Shown piece by piece: positions 34,447 to 46,380 of a DNA stretch of 64,000 nt. The stretch lies in NCBI GenBank assembly GCA_949752795.1, contig OX457056.1, forward strand, positions 89,302,942 to 89,366,941, read 5' to 3'. Position numbers and translations under genes: made by a program. Source of the DNA: Hyperoodon ampullatus. Its lineage: Eukaryota > Chordata > Mammalia > Artiodactyla > Ziphiidae. Under the pieces are notes generated by a model. It did not search any database. It saw only the letters and a list, made by a program, of their open reading frames with translations, and was not told the origin of the DNA. Every line of letters starts with the position of its first letter. Position 1 is the first letter of the stretch.

Positions 34447-34787
34447 TTTTAATTTATTTATTTTTGTCTACGTTGGGTCTTCGTTGCTGCACACAGGCTT
34501 TCTCTAGTTGCAGCGAGCACGGGTTGCTCTTCATTGCGGTGCGCGAGCTTCTCATTGTGGTGGCTTCTCTTGTTGCGGATCACCGGCTGTAGGCACGGGG
34601 GCTTCAGTGGCTGTGGCGTATGGGCTCAGTAGTTGTAGTTCGCAGGCTCTAGAGCTCAGGTTCAGTAGTTGTGGCACACGGGCTTAGTTGCTCTGTGAGC
34701 ACGTGGGATCTTCCTGGACCAGGAATCGAACCCATGTCCCCTTCATTGGCAGGCAGATTCTTAACCACTGCGCCACCAGGGAAGCCC
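34447..34787 (-). mobile_element. CHR-type SINE, long form (minus)
   Basis: Read on the minus strand: GGGCTTCCCTGGTGGCGCAG, the A and B boxes, then the long-form body and an AAATAAATTAA tail. The duplication TTGTTTTATAATT lies on both sides (about 34432 and 34788). Confidence 0.94.
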
Positions 34788-36375
34788 TTGTTTTATAATT
34801 CTAAAAATATTTTTGAGTAAATGAATGAGCCTTAAGGCTATATGTTTAGATAGAAAACTGTTCACCTGGGTAATAGTCTGGCTTTTTCCTTCAGTTAATT
34901 CCAGGTACTAAAAATTTAGTCTATGAAATAAGTAAGATGAAAAGTATAAATAGTTCCTACTAAAAAAATAACAACAGAATCTCTACATATTAACAGAGTT
35001 ATGAATGGCAACATTTTAAATGACTGTCTAAAGCAGTATCTGCTTGGTAGCAACCTGAATAGTCATTCTCTTTAATTTTCTTCTACCCACAGGTCCACAT
35101 TGGTCAGCCAGATGTCACAACATGCCAAGCACTTCCAGTTTTCAGAGTGACTCTTTACAACATTCCACTTGGGGAGCATAGGTCTGTTGTGCTTAAAGAA
35201 AAAAATATCTTTAATTCTGGCTTGTTCTAAAAATGTAAATCACTCATATCATAGGATAAACCCTAAATGCACTTAATTACATATGAGAATTTGCAAAAAT
35301 CATGTAATTATATCAATAGAGGTTTAAAAAGTATTTTATAGTGGTAATTTTTTATAATTAATAGTGTACTGGTAAAGAGTATAGATTGTCATTAGACTAC
35401 ATAAATTTGAATTCTGTCTCTAACATTTCATTGTTTGATCTTGGATATATTAATGAACTTTCTGTGTCTCAGTGACTTCATCTTTAAAACAGAACTAATT
35501 ATAGTATCACTACCTTATAAGGTATTATAAACACTAAAAATGTCAAGTGTTTAAAATAGGATTGGTAAGTAATAAGCCTATAAGAATGTTAACTATTCTT
35601 GCTAAAACATATAAAATTAGTATTTTAATAAAAACAATAACTTGGAACAACTTTATTAGTAAGATTGTATATTTTTAAACAAGAAATCTAATATTTATTT
35701 GGGTAGAATTCTGTTTAAAACAAGAAGAGCATACCCTTGTAGTCACTCCAAATACTGGAAATAGAAGAAATATTGGAAATAGTAGAAATATTGCAAATAG
35801 TAATTTGAGAAGAAATTAAAAAGAAGTATAAATATAAGCAAAGAATAAAATATGAATTTATTTATGATAAAATAATTTTAAAATTGTTATAGCACGATGA
35901 TTAAAAGTAAAATGAAAAACAGATAAAAATGTACCTGGCTGTATACATGATATCAATTTTAATCTCAAAAGTCCACATTATGATGTATGAATAAGAAGGG
36001 TGAAAAATACAAAGTAAAAAAAAAGACATTTTTCATATTATCAGCTAAAGGTCTGTTAAATAACTGGCTATTAATATAGCCTGAAACAGAAGACCTTTTT
36101 ATAAGAAAATAATAAACTTTTAGAGAATAAATTCATATGCAAAAAAATGAAATGAAACTATTTCCATTAGCACAGATAAAAATACTAAAGTTAATTAGTA
36201 GAGTTACTATAATAACAGTTACACAGATTTTATAATCTTAATAAATTAATACAGTACTTAATCTACAAAATAAAGTGTGAAAGCATAACAAAGGATATGT
36301 ATTTCAAAAATAGTGTGGCTACCTTACCAAAATTCAAACCTTACTAATAGTGATTGTAATAAAAATATATCGTGG
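34788..36375. other. Intergenic AT-rich DNA
   Basis: Apart from the MIR at 35365-35590 I recognise nothing. A short tandem of GGAAATAGWAGAAATATT units lies at about 35757-35800. Confidence 0.5.
35365..35590 (+). repeat. MIR
   Basis: AAAGAGTATAGATTGTCATT, AAATTTGAATTCTGTCTC, GTGTCTCAGTGACTTCATC and ATAAGGTATTATAAACAC preserve MIR order, strongly diverged. Confidence 0.65.
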
Positions 36376-36682
36376 GGGGCTTCCCTGGTGGCGCAGTGGT
36401 TAAGAATCTGCCTGCCAATGCAGGGGACACGGGTTCGAGCCCTGGTCTGGGAAAATCCCACATGCCGCGGAGCGGCTAAGCCCGTGAGCCACAACTACTG
36501 AGCCTGCGCGTCTGGAGCCTGTGCTCCGCAACGGGAGAGGCCGCAACAGTGAGAGGCCCGCGCACCGCGATGAAGAGTGGGCCCTGCTCACCGCAACTGG
36601 AGAAAGCCCTCGCACAGAAATGAAGACCCAACACAGCCAATAAATAAATAAATAAATAAATATTAAAAAAAAAAAAAAAAAA
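36376..36682 (+). mobile_element. CHR-type SINE, long form (plus)
   Basis: Starts GGGCTTCCCTGGTGGCGCAG with complete A and B boxes (GGTTCGAGCC), then the long-form body, AATAAATAAATA and an A18 tail. The nearest possible downstream duplicate of the left flank ATATATCGTG is about 55 bp beyond the tail. Confidence 0.94.
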
Positions 36683-36893
36683 GCACAGCTGGCTTTATAA
36701 GCCATCATTATATATATATAAAAAATATATATATATATCGTGAATGAAAGTTTGTACCCTTTCACCAGTTGTAAGATGAGCAAGATCTGGGAATCTAATG
36801 TATATCATGGTGATTATTGTTAATAATTATTGTATTGTATATTTGAAATCTGCTAAGAGAGTAGATCTTAAGTGTTCTTAAATGATCTTTAGT

Positions 36894-37036
36894 GCTTTAC
36901 AAAGTATTCAGATCCATTTATATGCCTCCTGAAAGTATATGAGCATCTCTAACCAATAGTTGACATTCTTAAATTGTTCATATCTGATACGTTTGAAATG
37001 GCATATCATTGTTTTAATTTGCAATTCCTCATTTAG
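36894..37036. repeat. Local duplication, copy 1
   Basis: About 143 bp, starting GCTTTACAAAGTATTCAG and ending GCAATTCCTCATTTAG, matches 38312-38456 in the same orientation with roughly nine differences. This is closer than old L1 copies usually are to each other. Confidence 0.85.
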
Positions 37037-37230
37037 CGGAATTTACACACATACACACAAAGGTAACTATGTGAGGTGATGGATATGTTAACTTGGTTGT
37101 GGTAAGCATTTCACAATGTATACATATATTAAGTAATTATTATATATATTATAATTGAATGTGATACATGTAACTAAGTTTATATATAATAAATATGATA
37201 CATATATCATATATCATTCATATAAGATAC

Positions 37231-37257
<27 letters not shown>
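37231..37257. repeat. (AT)n microsatellite
   Basis: An uninterrupted run in a wider AT-rich stretch (37120-37260). Confidence 0.9.
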
Positions 37258-37263
<6 letters not shown>

Positions 37264-37689
37264 AGGTTAAATCAGAAACCCTGATCAATTAAACAGAATA
37301 CAAATTCCACAGATTCAGAAAATTGCATATTGTATGGCTGTTAGTATTACAAACTATCCTTAAGATAGATTGTGGTAATTTATCCTGCCTCCAAAGTGTA
37401 TGAAATTATATTTCTCTACAGCATTCATGATGCTTGGGGTTAAATCCTTTAAAAATAACAAACTAGTGAATTAAAATGGTACTTCATGTTTTTTAAAATA
37501 TTGTATTAATTTGATTACTACTGAGGTTGAAAATATTTTAATATAATTTTTGGAAACTTTCTTTTGTGAGATGCCTGTTACAATCATTTGCCCATTTACT
37601 TATTAGGTTTATTTATTTCTCTTATTGATGTGTATCAATATTTTTTAAAATATAAATTGTAACTATATCTTCCCAGTTTGTCACTTATT

Positions 37690-38460
37690 AGTTTTAATTA
37701 GCTTTTATAAAATATTTCAAATATCTAGAAATGTAGAGAGAGTAGAATAATAACACCCATTAATCAAAACATATCCTGTTTTTTTCTTGGTTAAAGTATT
37801 AGAGATTCAGTTGAAGTATGTTTTATATCCTAAAACCTAGTACCCTTCCTATCATTGTTGTCTATTTTTACAATAGATCTCTGTCTATTTTTCTATCTAT
37901 TATCTACCTATCTCAAATCTGTATCTATACACATAAAATAATATATATGCTGATTTTTGCACTTAAATAGTTTAAACTTTACTCAATGTTATCACACTCA
38001 TTTCATTCCATACCTAGCTCTTTTTATTGTTTTGTTTTTGCTTAATGTTTTATATTGAGATTTATCTGTGTAAAAGCATATAGATATTTATATATTTTGA
38101 GTGTTGCATTCCATTATGTAACTATAGCTTATGCATTTATTCCCAACAGATAAATAAATATTTAGGTCGTTGCCAGTTTTACACTATTAAAAGCAACGCT
38201 GTGATCAGCATTCTTAGACTGCACGAGCATATCTTTATGGTGTATTCCTAGTAGTAGAAATTCTGGGTCAAATGGCATGTGCATCTTTGACTTTATCAGA
38301 TATGCACAAATTGCTTTACAAAGTATTCAGTTCCATTTGTGTGCCTCCTGAAAGTATATGACCATCTTTAACCAAATATTTGACATTCTTAAATTGTTCA
38401 TATCTGATACTTTTGAAATGGCATATCATTGTTTTAATTTGCAATTCCTCATTTAGAGTG
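37690..38460 (-). repeat. Old L1 fragment (antisense)
   Basis: Blocks such as TGAGTGTTGCATTCCATTAT, AACGCTGTGATCAGCATTC and ATTCTGGGTCAAATGGCATG are antisense of an old L1 3' region. Copy 2 of the local duplication is at its right end. Confidence 0.55.
38312..38456. repeat. Local duplication, copy 2
   Basis: Partner of 36894-37036, 1.4 kb away, direct orientation. It is continuous with flanking old L1 sequence, so this is probably the parent copy. Confidence 0.85.
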
Positions 38461-40328
38461 GCTATTTGTCTTTATTTTCTTTCTCTTTTATTTACTTGTG
38501 GGAGATTTTTCCTTTTTGATAAATTCTTCATACTAATTTTTAGGCAGTTAAATTTGCTGAAAACACCTTCTTTCAGTGTGTGACTTGACTTTTCACTATA
38601 TTAATAGGGTCTTTGATTTAAAGGTGACATTTTTATGTGGTTATCGCTATTAACTTTTCCCTTCATAGTTTATACTTTCGTTTATCTTTAAATCTTTCTC
38701 TACACCAAAATCATAAATATATTTCCTATACAGGTTTTCTAAAGTTTTGAAGTTTTTGTTTATGTTTGAATTATGTATCCACCTGTAATATGTTTTCATG
38801 CATGAAATTAGGTAAAAATCTACTTTTTTCCCTTTTATAGACAATAAATTGTCTCCATAGCATTTATTGAATATCTCATTCTTTCCCAGTTTTCCTAAAA
38901 TAGAGGAATATTTTTATGCTCTTTATTTGGTTGTGCTATTTCCTTTTTTACTATCTCTACATGAATCCCAAACGAAACACAAACTCTTTCCATTTCAATA
39001 GCTCAGTAAGTCTTGATATCTCAAAGACAAGTGCCCCCATATACTCCCTCTTTTTTTCTTGCAGATTTTCTTGTCTTTTTTTTTTTTTTTTTGGATGGCT
39101 TTATCTTATTGAATCTTCCCAGCCACACATTTTTCACTTATCTAAGTCTTTTTTTTCCTAAGAAGTTGGCAAACTTTTATTTACTTTTATATTCGACCTT
39201 TATATTAGAATGTATCATACATCTATACAGGTGCTTCATAAAGTCCTGATATAGCTTTTTAAAGGTTAATAATTTGGGTTGTAGTTATGACAGAAATACT
39301 GTATGTATATTAAAGTCAAAAAATTTTTTCTTTTAAAAAGTGATACCGACTTTAATTCCATAGCCAAAATTTTCTATTATCTTCTTGTGTATGGCCACCA
39401 TTTGGGTTATTTGTCACGGGACCTGCAATTAGTATATATTGTTAGAACTGCATAATATGGTTGTCCTAGAGTTTGATAAATTCACTTCTGGACTTCTGCA
39501 TAGGTTATTTCTATCATAAATCCCAACTAAGTTATTAAACTTCAAGATGCACAGAGGAAAAATATAGAATACACAAGGGCTTTAGGAAGGCTCCGAATGT
39601 ATTTATGTGTATATATGTGCATGTAAATATTCATGCATGTACAACACATTTTTCTATTGTGATTTTAAGTTCTTTTTTTCTCCTACCCTGTCCTGAGTGG
39701 AATGAGGTTAAGTTTGTCATCATCTTTCTTAGACTAAACATTTATACCCTTGAATACTCTTACTAAGCCATCTCTTGGCCTATTCACTGTGCAAAAATTA
39801 TCTAGTTCTTTCATTTGCCTTCATCCTATTTCCCAAATGTGAAATAATTCCATTCTAGGGGATGCTGTCAAATACATGGCAGGCTTCAGGGATACAAAAA
39901 TGGGATTCTCTATTTCAGGAAATAGCACTGAAAGGTAGAATAGAGGATTATTCTTCCCCGGCATCTTCTAGGAGATGCTTGTATTTATTCAAATATTAAA
40001 ACGATTGCAGCAATAATGATACCATTTTGCATGTTAGGTGTCATTTGAGAAATTTTAAAACACTTAAGATTTTTGAACAGAACAATGGAATCTGGTTGCT
40101 GTGCACTTCAGAAAACTGAAAACTAAAGATTCTTAAAATCCTGGCATTTTTTCTAAAGCGAAAAATGGTCCCTGGCTTCAACATTGTACGGGATGTGGCT
40201 TTTACTGATAAGCAAACCAGAGTGAAGGACCTATTTTCCTGTAAGATTACATTCCTACTACTTGTTACTACTCAAGCACATTTTTCATTATACAAATTGT
40301 ACTTGTGTGATTTTATATCTTTGACTAG
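38461..40328. other. Intergenic AT-rich DNA, nothing recognised
   Basis: No supported gene. Likely continuation of decayed L1 at the left; the rest is unassigned. Confidence 0.45.
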
Positions 40329-40596
40329 TTTTTTTTTTACATCTTTATTGGAGTATAATTGCTTTACAATGGTGTGTTAGTTTCTGCTTTATAACAAGTG
40401 AATCACTTATACATATACATATGTTCCCATATCTCTTCCCTCTTGTGTCTCCCTCCCTCCCACCCTCCCTATCCCACCCCTCTAGGTGGTCACAAAGCAC
40501 CGAGCTGATCTCCCTGTGCTATGTGGCTGCTTCCCACTAGCTATCTATTTTACGTTTGGTAGTGTATATATGTCCATGCCACTCTCGCTTTGTCTA
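40329..40596 (-). mobile_element. 5'-truncated L1 (minus), 3' UTR only
   Basis: The minus strand reads the L1 3' UTR from GACAAAGCGAGAGTGGCATG through the ACTAGCTATCT and CCCTCCCTATCCC blocks to the end (CTCCAATAAAGATG) with a short tail. It is close in text to the 3' UTR of the full-length L1 at 32900-33357. An obvious target duplication was not found. Confidence 0.9.
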
Positions 40597-43074
40597 AGTC
40601 TTATTTTATGTCCTTCAATAATGTTATACAGATTCTCTATAAAGCTCTTACACTTTTTTCAGTTATTCCTAGATACATTAGAAATTCTTTTATTACTGTA
40701 ATAGAATAAGTTTTCCTATTATGGTTTTTTTTTTTTTTTTGGTAACTGCTGTGTATGAAAATACTACTAACGTGTATTTTGATTTTGATGTCAGAAGGTT
40801 AGTTTAACTCTCTTACTATATTCTTATACATTTGGAGACTTTATCAGATTTTCTCTCTAGACAAACTCACCATGTGGAAATAAGGAAAGTTTAATTTCTT
40901 CCTTTTCTATTTATTTTTTAAAGTTTATTGTCTCATTGCAATATCATACCTCTATTATAGTGTTACTTATTCCTATTTTAATGGAAGTACCTCTTAAATA
41001 TTATGATTAATTACTTTACTTTTCAAATATATGTTTTAAAAATAAATTTAAAATTATATATTCACCTCTATCAACATTTTCTCTTAATTCTTCTCCTTTT
41101 GTAAGCATACATCCAAGAGAAAAGATGTTCAATAAACATTTATTAAAGGCTAAATGATTATATTATATGTACCTATTTATTATTTTTATGGTTTAATTTT
41201 TTACATTTAAGTCTTTAACTCAGCTGAAACTTAGTTTAGCAAACGTGTTAGAAAGTTCTTATATTTATTATTTTCCAAAGATATAAGTTTGCTAATATTT
41301 ATTGGAAAAACTGTCATTTATCCACTAATTTGAAACATTAATTTTATTACATACTTAATTTTTGTATACTGAAGTCAATTGCTGGGGAATGGAGGATAGC
41401 TAGGGTGGGCATTTATTTCATCCTCACTCATAGGAAGGAAGCTGCTTTGTAGTACTTCCAAACAATTACTATCACCTTCATTCCACATATATCCAGCCTG
41501 ATATATCCATTTACATAAGATTTTAAGCCAACTGGAGGACAGATAATAATGGATTAATTATGACTGCAGAGTCTCATACTTGTTGAGCACAAAATAGATG
41601 CTCAATAAATTTGATTGAAGCAAGACTGAATGAAGGTAAACTTTAGTTATATTCTTAAACAATAAATTAAAATGTTTATTATATCGCTTTAAACAAAATC
41701 TCTATTAATCCTCCCCTTAAAGTGTGCCATCTACATTAAAGCTACACAGTATTTCTGATATAGCTTATCAAAACCAGCTTTAGCCTGTACATAATTTGTC
41801 TGGACTCAGTATTTACGAGAATAAATAAACAAGCAAGACTAACTTGAAAGCAAAACCAGCATTTTCAATTTTGATCCCAATTCAAAGTTGCAATTCCAAG
41901 CTGTTTACTCTAAATTCTTATCAGTAAGCATATTCTCTAAGAATATTCATAACATGTGTAATGTTTCTTGATCTTGAGACACTTCCATCCTAGCTGGATG
42001 ATAATTTTTTGTTTCAGTAAGAGTTAGCAGGAGAGGATAATAGGATGACCAATGGCCCTCATAGCCGCTTTCACAAAAGGAAAAAAAAGGGAAATTGAAT
42101 TGATTCTTGAAGGGGGGAAGGTCTTATTTAAGAGGATTGGTTTGGGGATAAAACAAGCAACTTCACAGAGGAAATAAGTGTTGGCTTTTTCAAGCCATAA
42201 CAAATCCTGCACTATTTCTGGATCTGTGATGTTTAAAATTTAAAAAAATTTTTTAGTTATTTCTCGGTATTATTTTGAATTTATTTTTTCCCATTTAGTC
42301 CCAAAAATTATTCAAGACAGCTTACACATTATATATATTTGTGCAACATATCTGTTTTTCAATTAGTGACAAAGGAAAATTAAATTTAGAATTCTAAGGC
42401 ATCAGGGAGAAATATAATATATCAATATGCAGGTCATTAAGATCTTACATAATGATTAAAGCTGAATTGTACCAATAATTCTAAGATCCCCAGTGACTAA
42501 AGCAAATAGGGAAGTGAGTGAATTTTAGGATTCAGGAAACGAAACACTTTTCAGAGTGCTTTAGTCTTCACACATATGATACTGAGTGGTACAGGGGGCT
42601 CCATCCTCAATAGTATCCCAATAACAGATGTGATCATGAGTATTTTATGACTTCCTGTAGTATCCTTCTATATAAGTGGAAGGCATAATTTAAATGCCAA
42701 ATTCAGTGAAACTGCTCTCAACTGGGGCATGCTAAACATTAGAATTCAAGCATGCAAAGTCACCAATAGTCTTCCTTAATTCTAGAATAAAATCTTGACC
42801 CTTTGGCAAACACTGCTAAATAAAATCCTGGTAGTTATTAAAAAAGAATTATTGGGGTTTATGACCACCTAGAAAACATAAAAAAAAAATTAAGAAACAT
42901 GATTAACATCGGTCCCAGAAGAAATGGCCATAGTGTTTAAGGTTGTCATGGGGCTCAAATGAGAAAATGAAATTAATGTATATGTAGAATGTCAAGGTCT
43001 ACACATATGTAAACATATGTACAATTCTTTAGGCACCTTTCAAAAGTCTCCAAGTCCTGATCTTTCCAACTATT
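40597..43074. other. Intergenic AT-rich DNA, nothing recognised
   Basis: No supported coding sequence or named repeat over about 2.5 kb, apart from short T and A runs (for example 40725-40740). Confidence 0.45.
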
Positions 43075-44045
43075 TTATGTCTCCATTACATTTCTGAAAT
43101 CTTGCACTAGTCTATCACCTCCTCTCTATGCTAAACATTGTCTGACTTTAGTTCCTTTTGCTTAGGGTATTGTGATATCCCTTCTTCTTCCTTGTTCTTT
43201 TCGTTCTCTCTGGTTCCTCCTCTTGGGGTCTATGCTTAATAGCATAGAGCAGATAGGTTGATAGATTCTGGGTTGAAATGTTGATTCCACCATTTATTAG
43301 TTGTTTGGAATTAAATGAATTACATTACCTTGATTTGTTCTCAGTATCATCATCTATAAAATAAGAATAAGAATAATAAATAATCATAATAATATCTACC
43401 ACATTTGGATTGCTATAACGTTTAAATGAGATCATCTATGTAATGTGCATGACAACCAGCAAATAGTCCACAGTTGATGAATGTTAATCCTTTTTATCAT
43501 GATTATTCTATCAGAGCATTTTAAAACCTAAATCTGACCCTGACTCTACTTAAAACTGTCAGTGATTCCCAGAAGCTTAAATTTGCATAGTGGAGTATGT
43601 AACTTTCCTTGTAGTCTGGCCTCAGCTTCCCTTTGCGCACTCACCACCCTCCATTGCTACCTCCCTCCTTTTATATTCTGCTCAAGTATTTCAGGGTTCA
43701 GCTATCTAAGCAGACCATAGGCTTTGAAGTCTCAGAGTTTGTCAGTCTCTTTCAAGTCATTTGGCACATGCTGTTCCCTCCTTCTGGAGTCCCCCTCCCT
43801 CCCTGCTTTGGCAAAAAGCTTTCTCCTCCAGAAACCGTATCTGCCTCTCTCTGGTAGAAGTAACAACCCTCCTGCCACTATATAAACTATATAGAGAAAT
43901 ATTGAATTTACTTATATTTATGTCCATCTCCCCTATCAGTCTGTGAATTTCTCTAGGTTGGGAACCCTTTTTAAGTCATCTCTGAGTCCCAAAATACCCA
44001 GAACATAGAAAAAGTTTAATATATACTATTAAACAGATGAACAAA
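43075..44045 (+). repeat. L2 LINE, interrupted by a MIR
   Basis: L2-type text occurs on both sides (TTCTGAAATCTTGCACTAG; GTAGTCTGGCCTCAGCTTCC; TGGCACATGCTGTTCCCTCC; CAGTCTGTGAATTTCTCTAG; CCCAGAACATAGAAAAAG). It stops about 1 kb before the GABRB1 start codon, marking where proximal unique sequence begins. The 74-codon frame at 43633-43857 lies inside it. Confidence 0.75.
43245..43490 (+). repeat. MIR inside L2
   Basis: GATAGATTCTGGGTTGAAAT, AATTACATTACCTTGATTTG, TCAGTATCATCATCTATAAA and GTTTAAATGAGATCATC keep MIR order. Confidence 0.7.
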
Positions 44046-44580
44046 CCCCTGGCAAAGGGCCTCCCGCCTCACATGTGCTCAATGGCTTCTATCGAATTGC
44101 ATTGACTGAATTTAATTTAATTCAAACAACTCTTTCTCCTACAGAACCCCAATCTAATAGCAAACAGAGGCTAGACCCTCTGGGTGTTTCACGGTCCTGT
44201 TTTGGGTTATTAATACATGCTAACACGCTGGCAATTAAAAAAGAGGTTTTCCTTACTAGAGCCTAGAAGAAAAGTGAGACTTGAGGCGAATGGCTCTAGA
44301 AAAAGGATTGCCTGCCCGAGATGCTGCCTCTGGCTTGCTTACCCCACCTCTCTCGCTTGGTGAGACAAGAAAGACGGAGGGAAGAAAAGTGGGAGAGCGG
44401 GGGAGCGAGCGCAAAAGTCGACCTTCTCCTCTTCCTCCTCCTCCCATAGAGAAGGACGGCAGTAAGCCAGACGTGCTAAGACTCCTCTCAAGCGGACCTG
44501 ATTCCTGGACTCCTCAAATACATCCTGAGTTAGTTCCTTCTTCTGTGGCTCTCCCTCTCCACTCACTTCGCCCCTCACCC

Positions 44581-44583
<3 letters not shown>

Positions 44584-44664
<81 letters not shown>
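44584..44664. repeat. Compound (CT)n(CA)n microsatellite
   Basis: About 24 CT units pass directly into about 16 CA units, 420-500 bp upstream of the GABRB1 ATG. The same arrangement relative to transcription occurs upstream of GABRA4 (2729-2792). Confidence 0.97.
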
Positions 44665-44667
<3 letters not shown>

Positions 44668-44986
44668 GCAAACAGAGATAACCGGTTCTAAGACCACCGT
44701 GACTGTCAACGAAATATGCCAATCACAGGCAGCCTAAGCCATATCCCTGGAAACTGAGTTAAAAAATTAGGTTGAAGGCAGAAAGGAAATGAACATAGAA
44801 ACCTCCAGTGCACAAAGAAAGATCCGTATACACAAGCACGATCAAGGAAACAGCAGGGTATCTTTTACTACACGGAGAACGCGGAGCACCACAAACAGGA
44901 ACTTTAAAGGGATTGAAATCTGTTGCCTGTTCCACTAGGAATATTGTTTGCAAGGCACAAGGTGTCTTTTGGTAGTGAGCACCCTC

Positions 44987-44998
44987 TGCGCATGCGCA
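44987..44998 (+). promoter_or_regulatory. GABRB1: NRF-1 binding site (perfect palindrome)
   Basis: TGCGCATGCGCA is a perfect match to the NRF-1 consensus and lies 90 bp upstream of the GABRB1 start codon. NRF-1 has been reported to control activity-dependent GABRB1 transcription in neurons; this site is its likely counterpart here. Confidence 0.85.
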
Positions 44999-45075
44999 GG
45001 TCCATTCGGGAATTACTGCCCTGCCGCCGACTAAGTTGCATTCCTTGAATCTTCGCAGAAAAGACAATTCTTTAA

Positions 45076-45839
<764 letters not shown>

Positions 45840-45867
<28 letters not shown>

Positions 45868-46380
45868 GGCCCCCCGTGGACGTCGGGATGAGGATCGATG
45901 TCGCCAGCATAGACATGGTCTCCGAAGTGAACATGGTGAGTGGCCTCGCTACTGGCCCGGCAGCCGGGCTTACGCAGATGCGAAACGGACCGGTCCCCGT
46001 GCCCTCTGCGTTTCGTTGGCGGTCACCTCGCCCCGGTCCATGGATCCCGCTCCGCGCGCGCTCCCCACTCTGGCACACACACCCTGCTGGCCCTGGTTTG
46101 TATTTTCGACACACACACGGGCTACTGCGGTGTTCCGGAGGAAACGTGCTCCGCACTATTTGGGGAAGGAAGGTGACTGTGGCGCCGGCTGAGCCGGTGG
46201 GGCGGAGTCAGCGGTACTTTCGCTGGGTTTCCTGCGGTGTTGAGAGGCGTAGGGCACCACCTGCCGGCGACCGGGCGGCCTGCACGAGAGGGTCCCCGCA
46301 CGGTGGTCCGCGGCCGCCTACTCCGCAGGCACGGTCCCGGCAGCGGGTGAGCCGGACCCACCCACGGCCCGCCACAAAGC
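45840..46380. promoter_or_regulatory. GABRB1: CpG-dense block over GABRB1 exon 3 and proximal intron 3
   Basis: CpG density is highest here rather than at the exon 1 promoter; for example, the stretch 46005-46065 has about ten CpGs, including a CGCGCGCG run. Open frames on both strands across 45700-46570 (up to 185 codons) are expected from this composition and have no recognisable product. Confidence 0.75.
45868..45935 (+). CDS. GABRB1: GABRB1 exon 3 (68 bp)
   Basis: It reads (G)PPVDVGMRIDVASIDMVS then EVNM, starting in phase 1 and ending in phase 0 before GTGAGT. The 68-bp length and the GMRIDVASIDMVSEVNM text are the conserved third exon of GABA-A beta subunits, covering the beta-2 strand region of the extracellular domain. 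Exons 1-3 here total 240 nt, 80 codons. The remaining exons lie downstream of the window. Confidence 0.97.

Noticed and set aside
44281..44722. 127-136-codon frames on both strands upstream of GABRB1
   Set aside because: A large part is translated microsatellite (Leu-Ser and Thr-His, or Arg-Glu and Val-Cys repeats).
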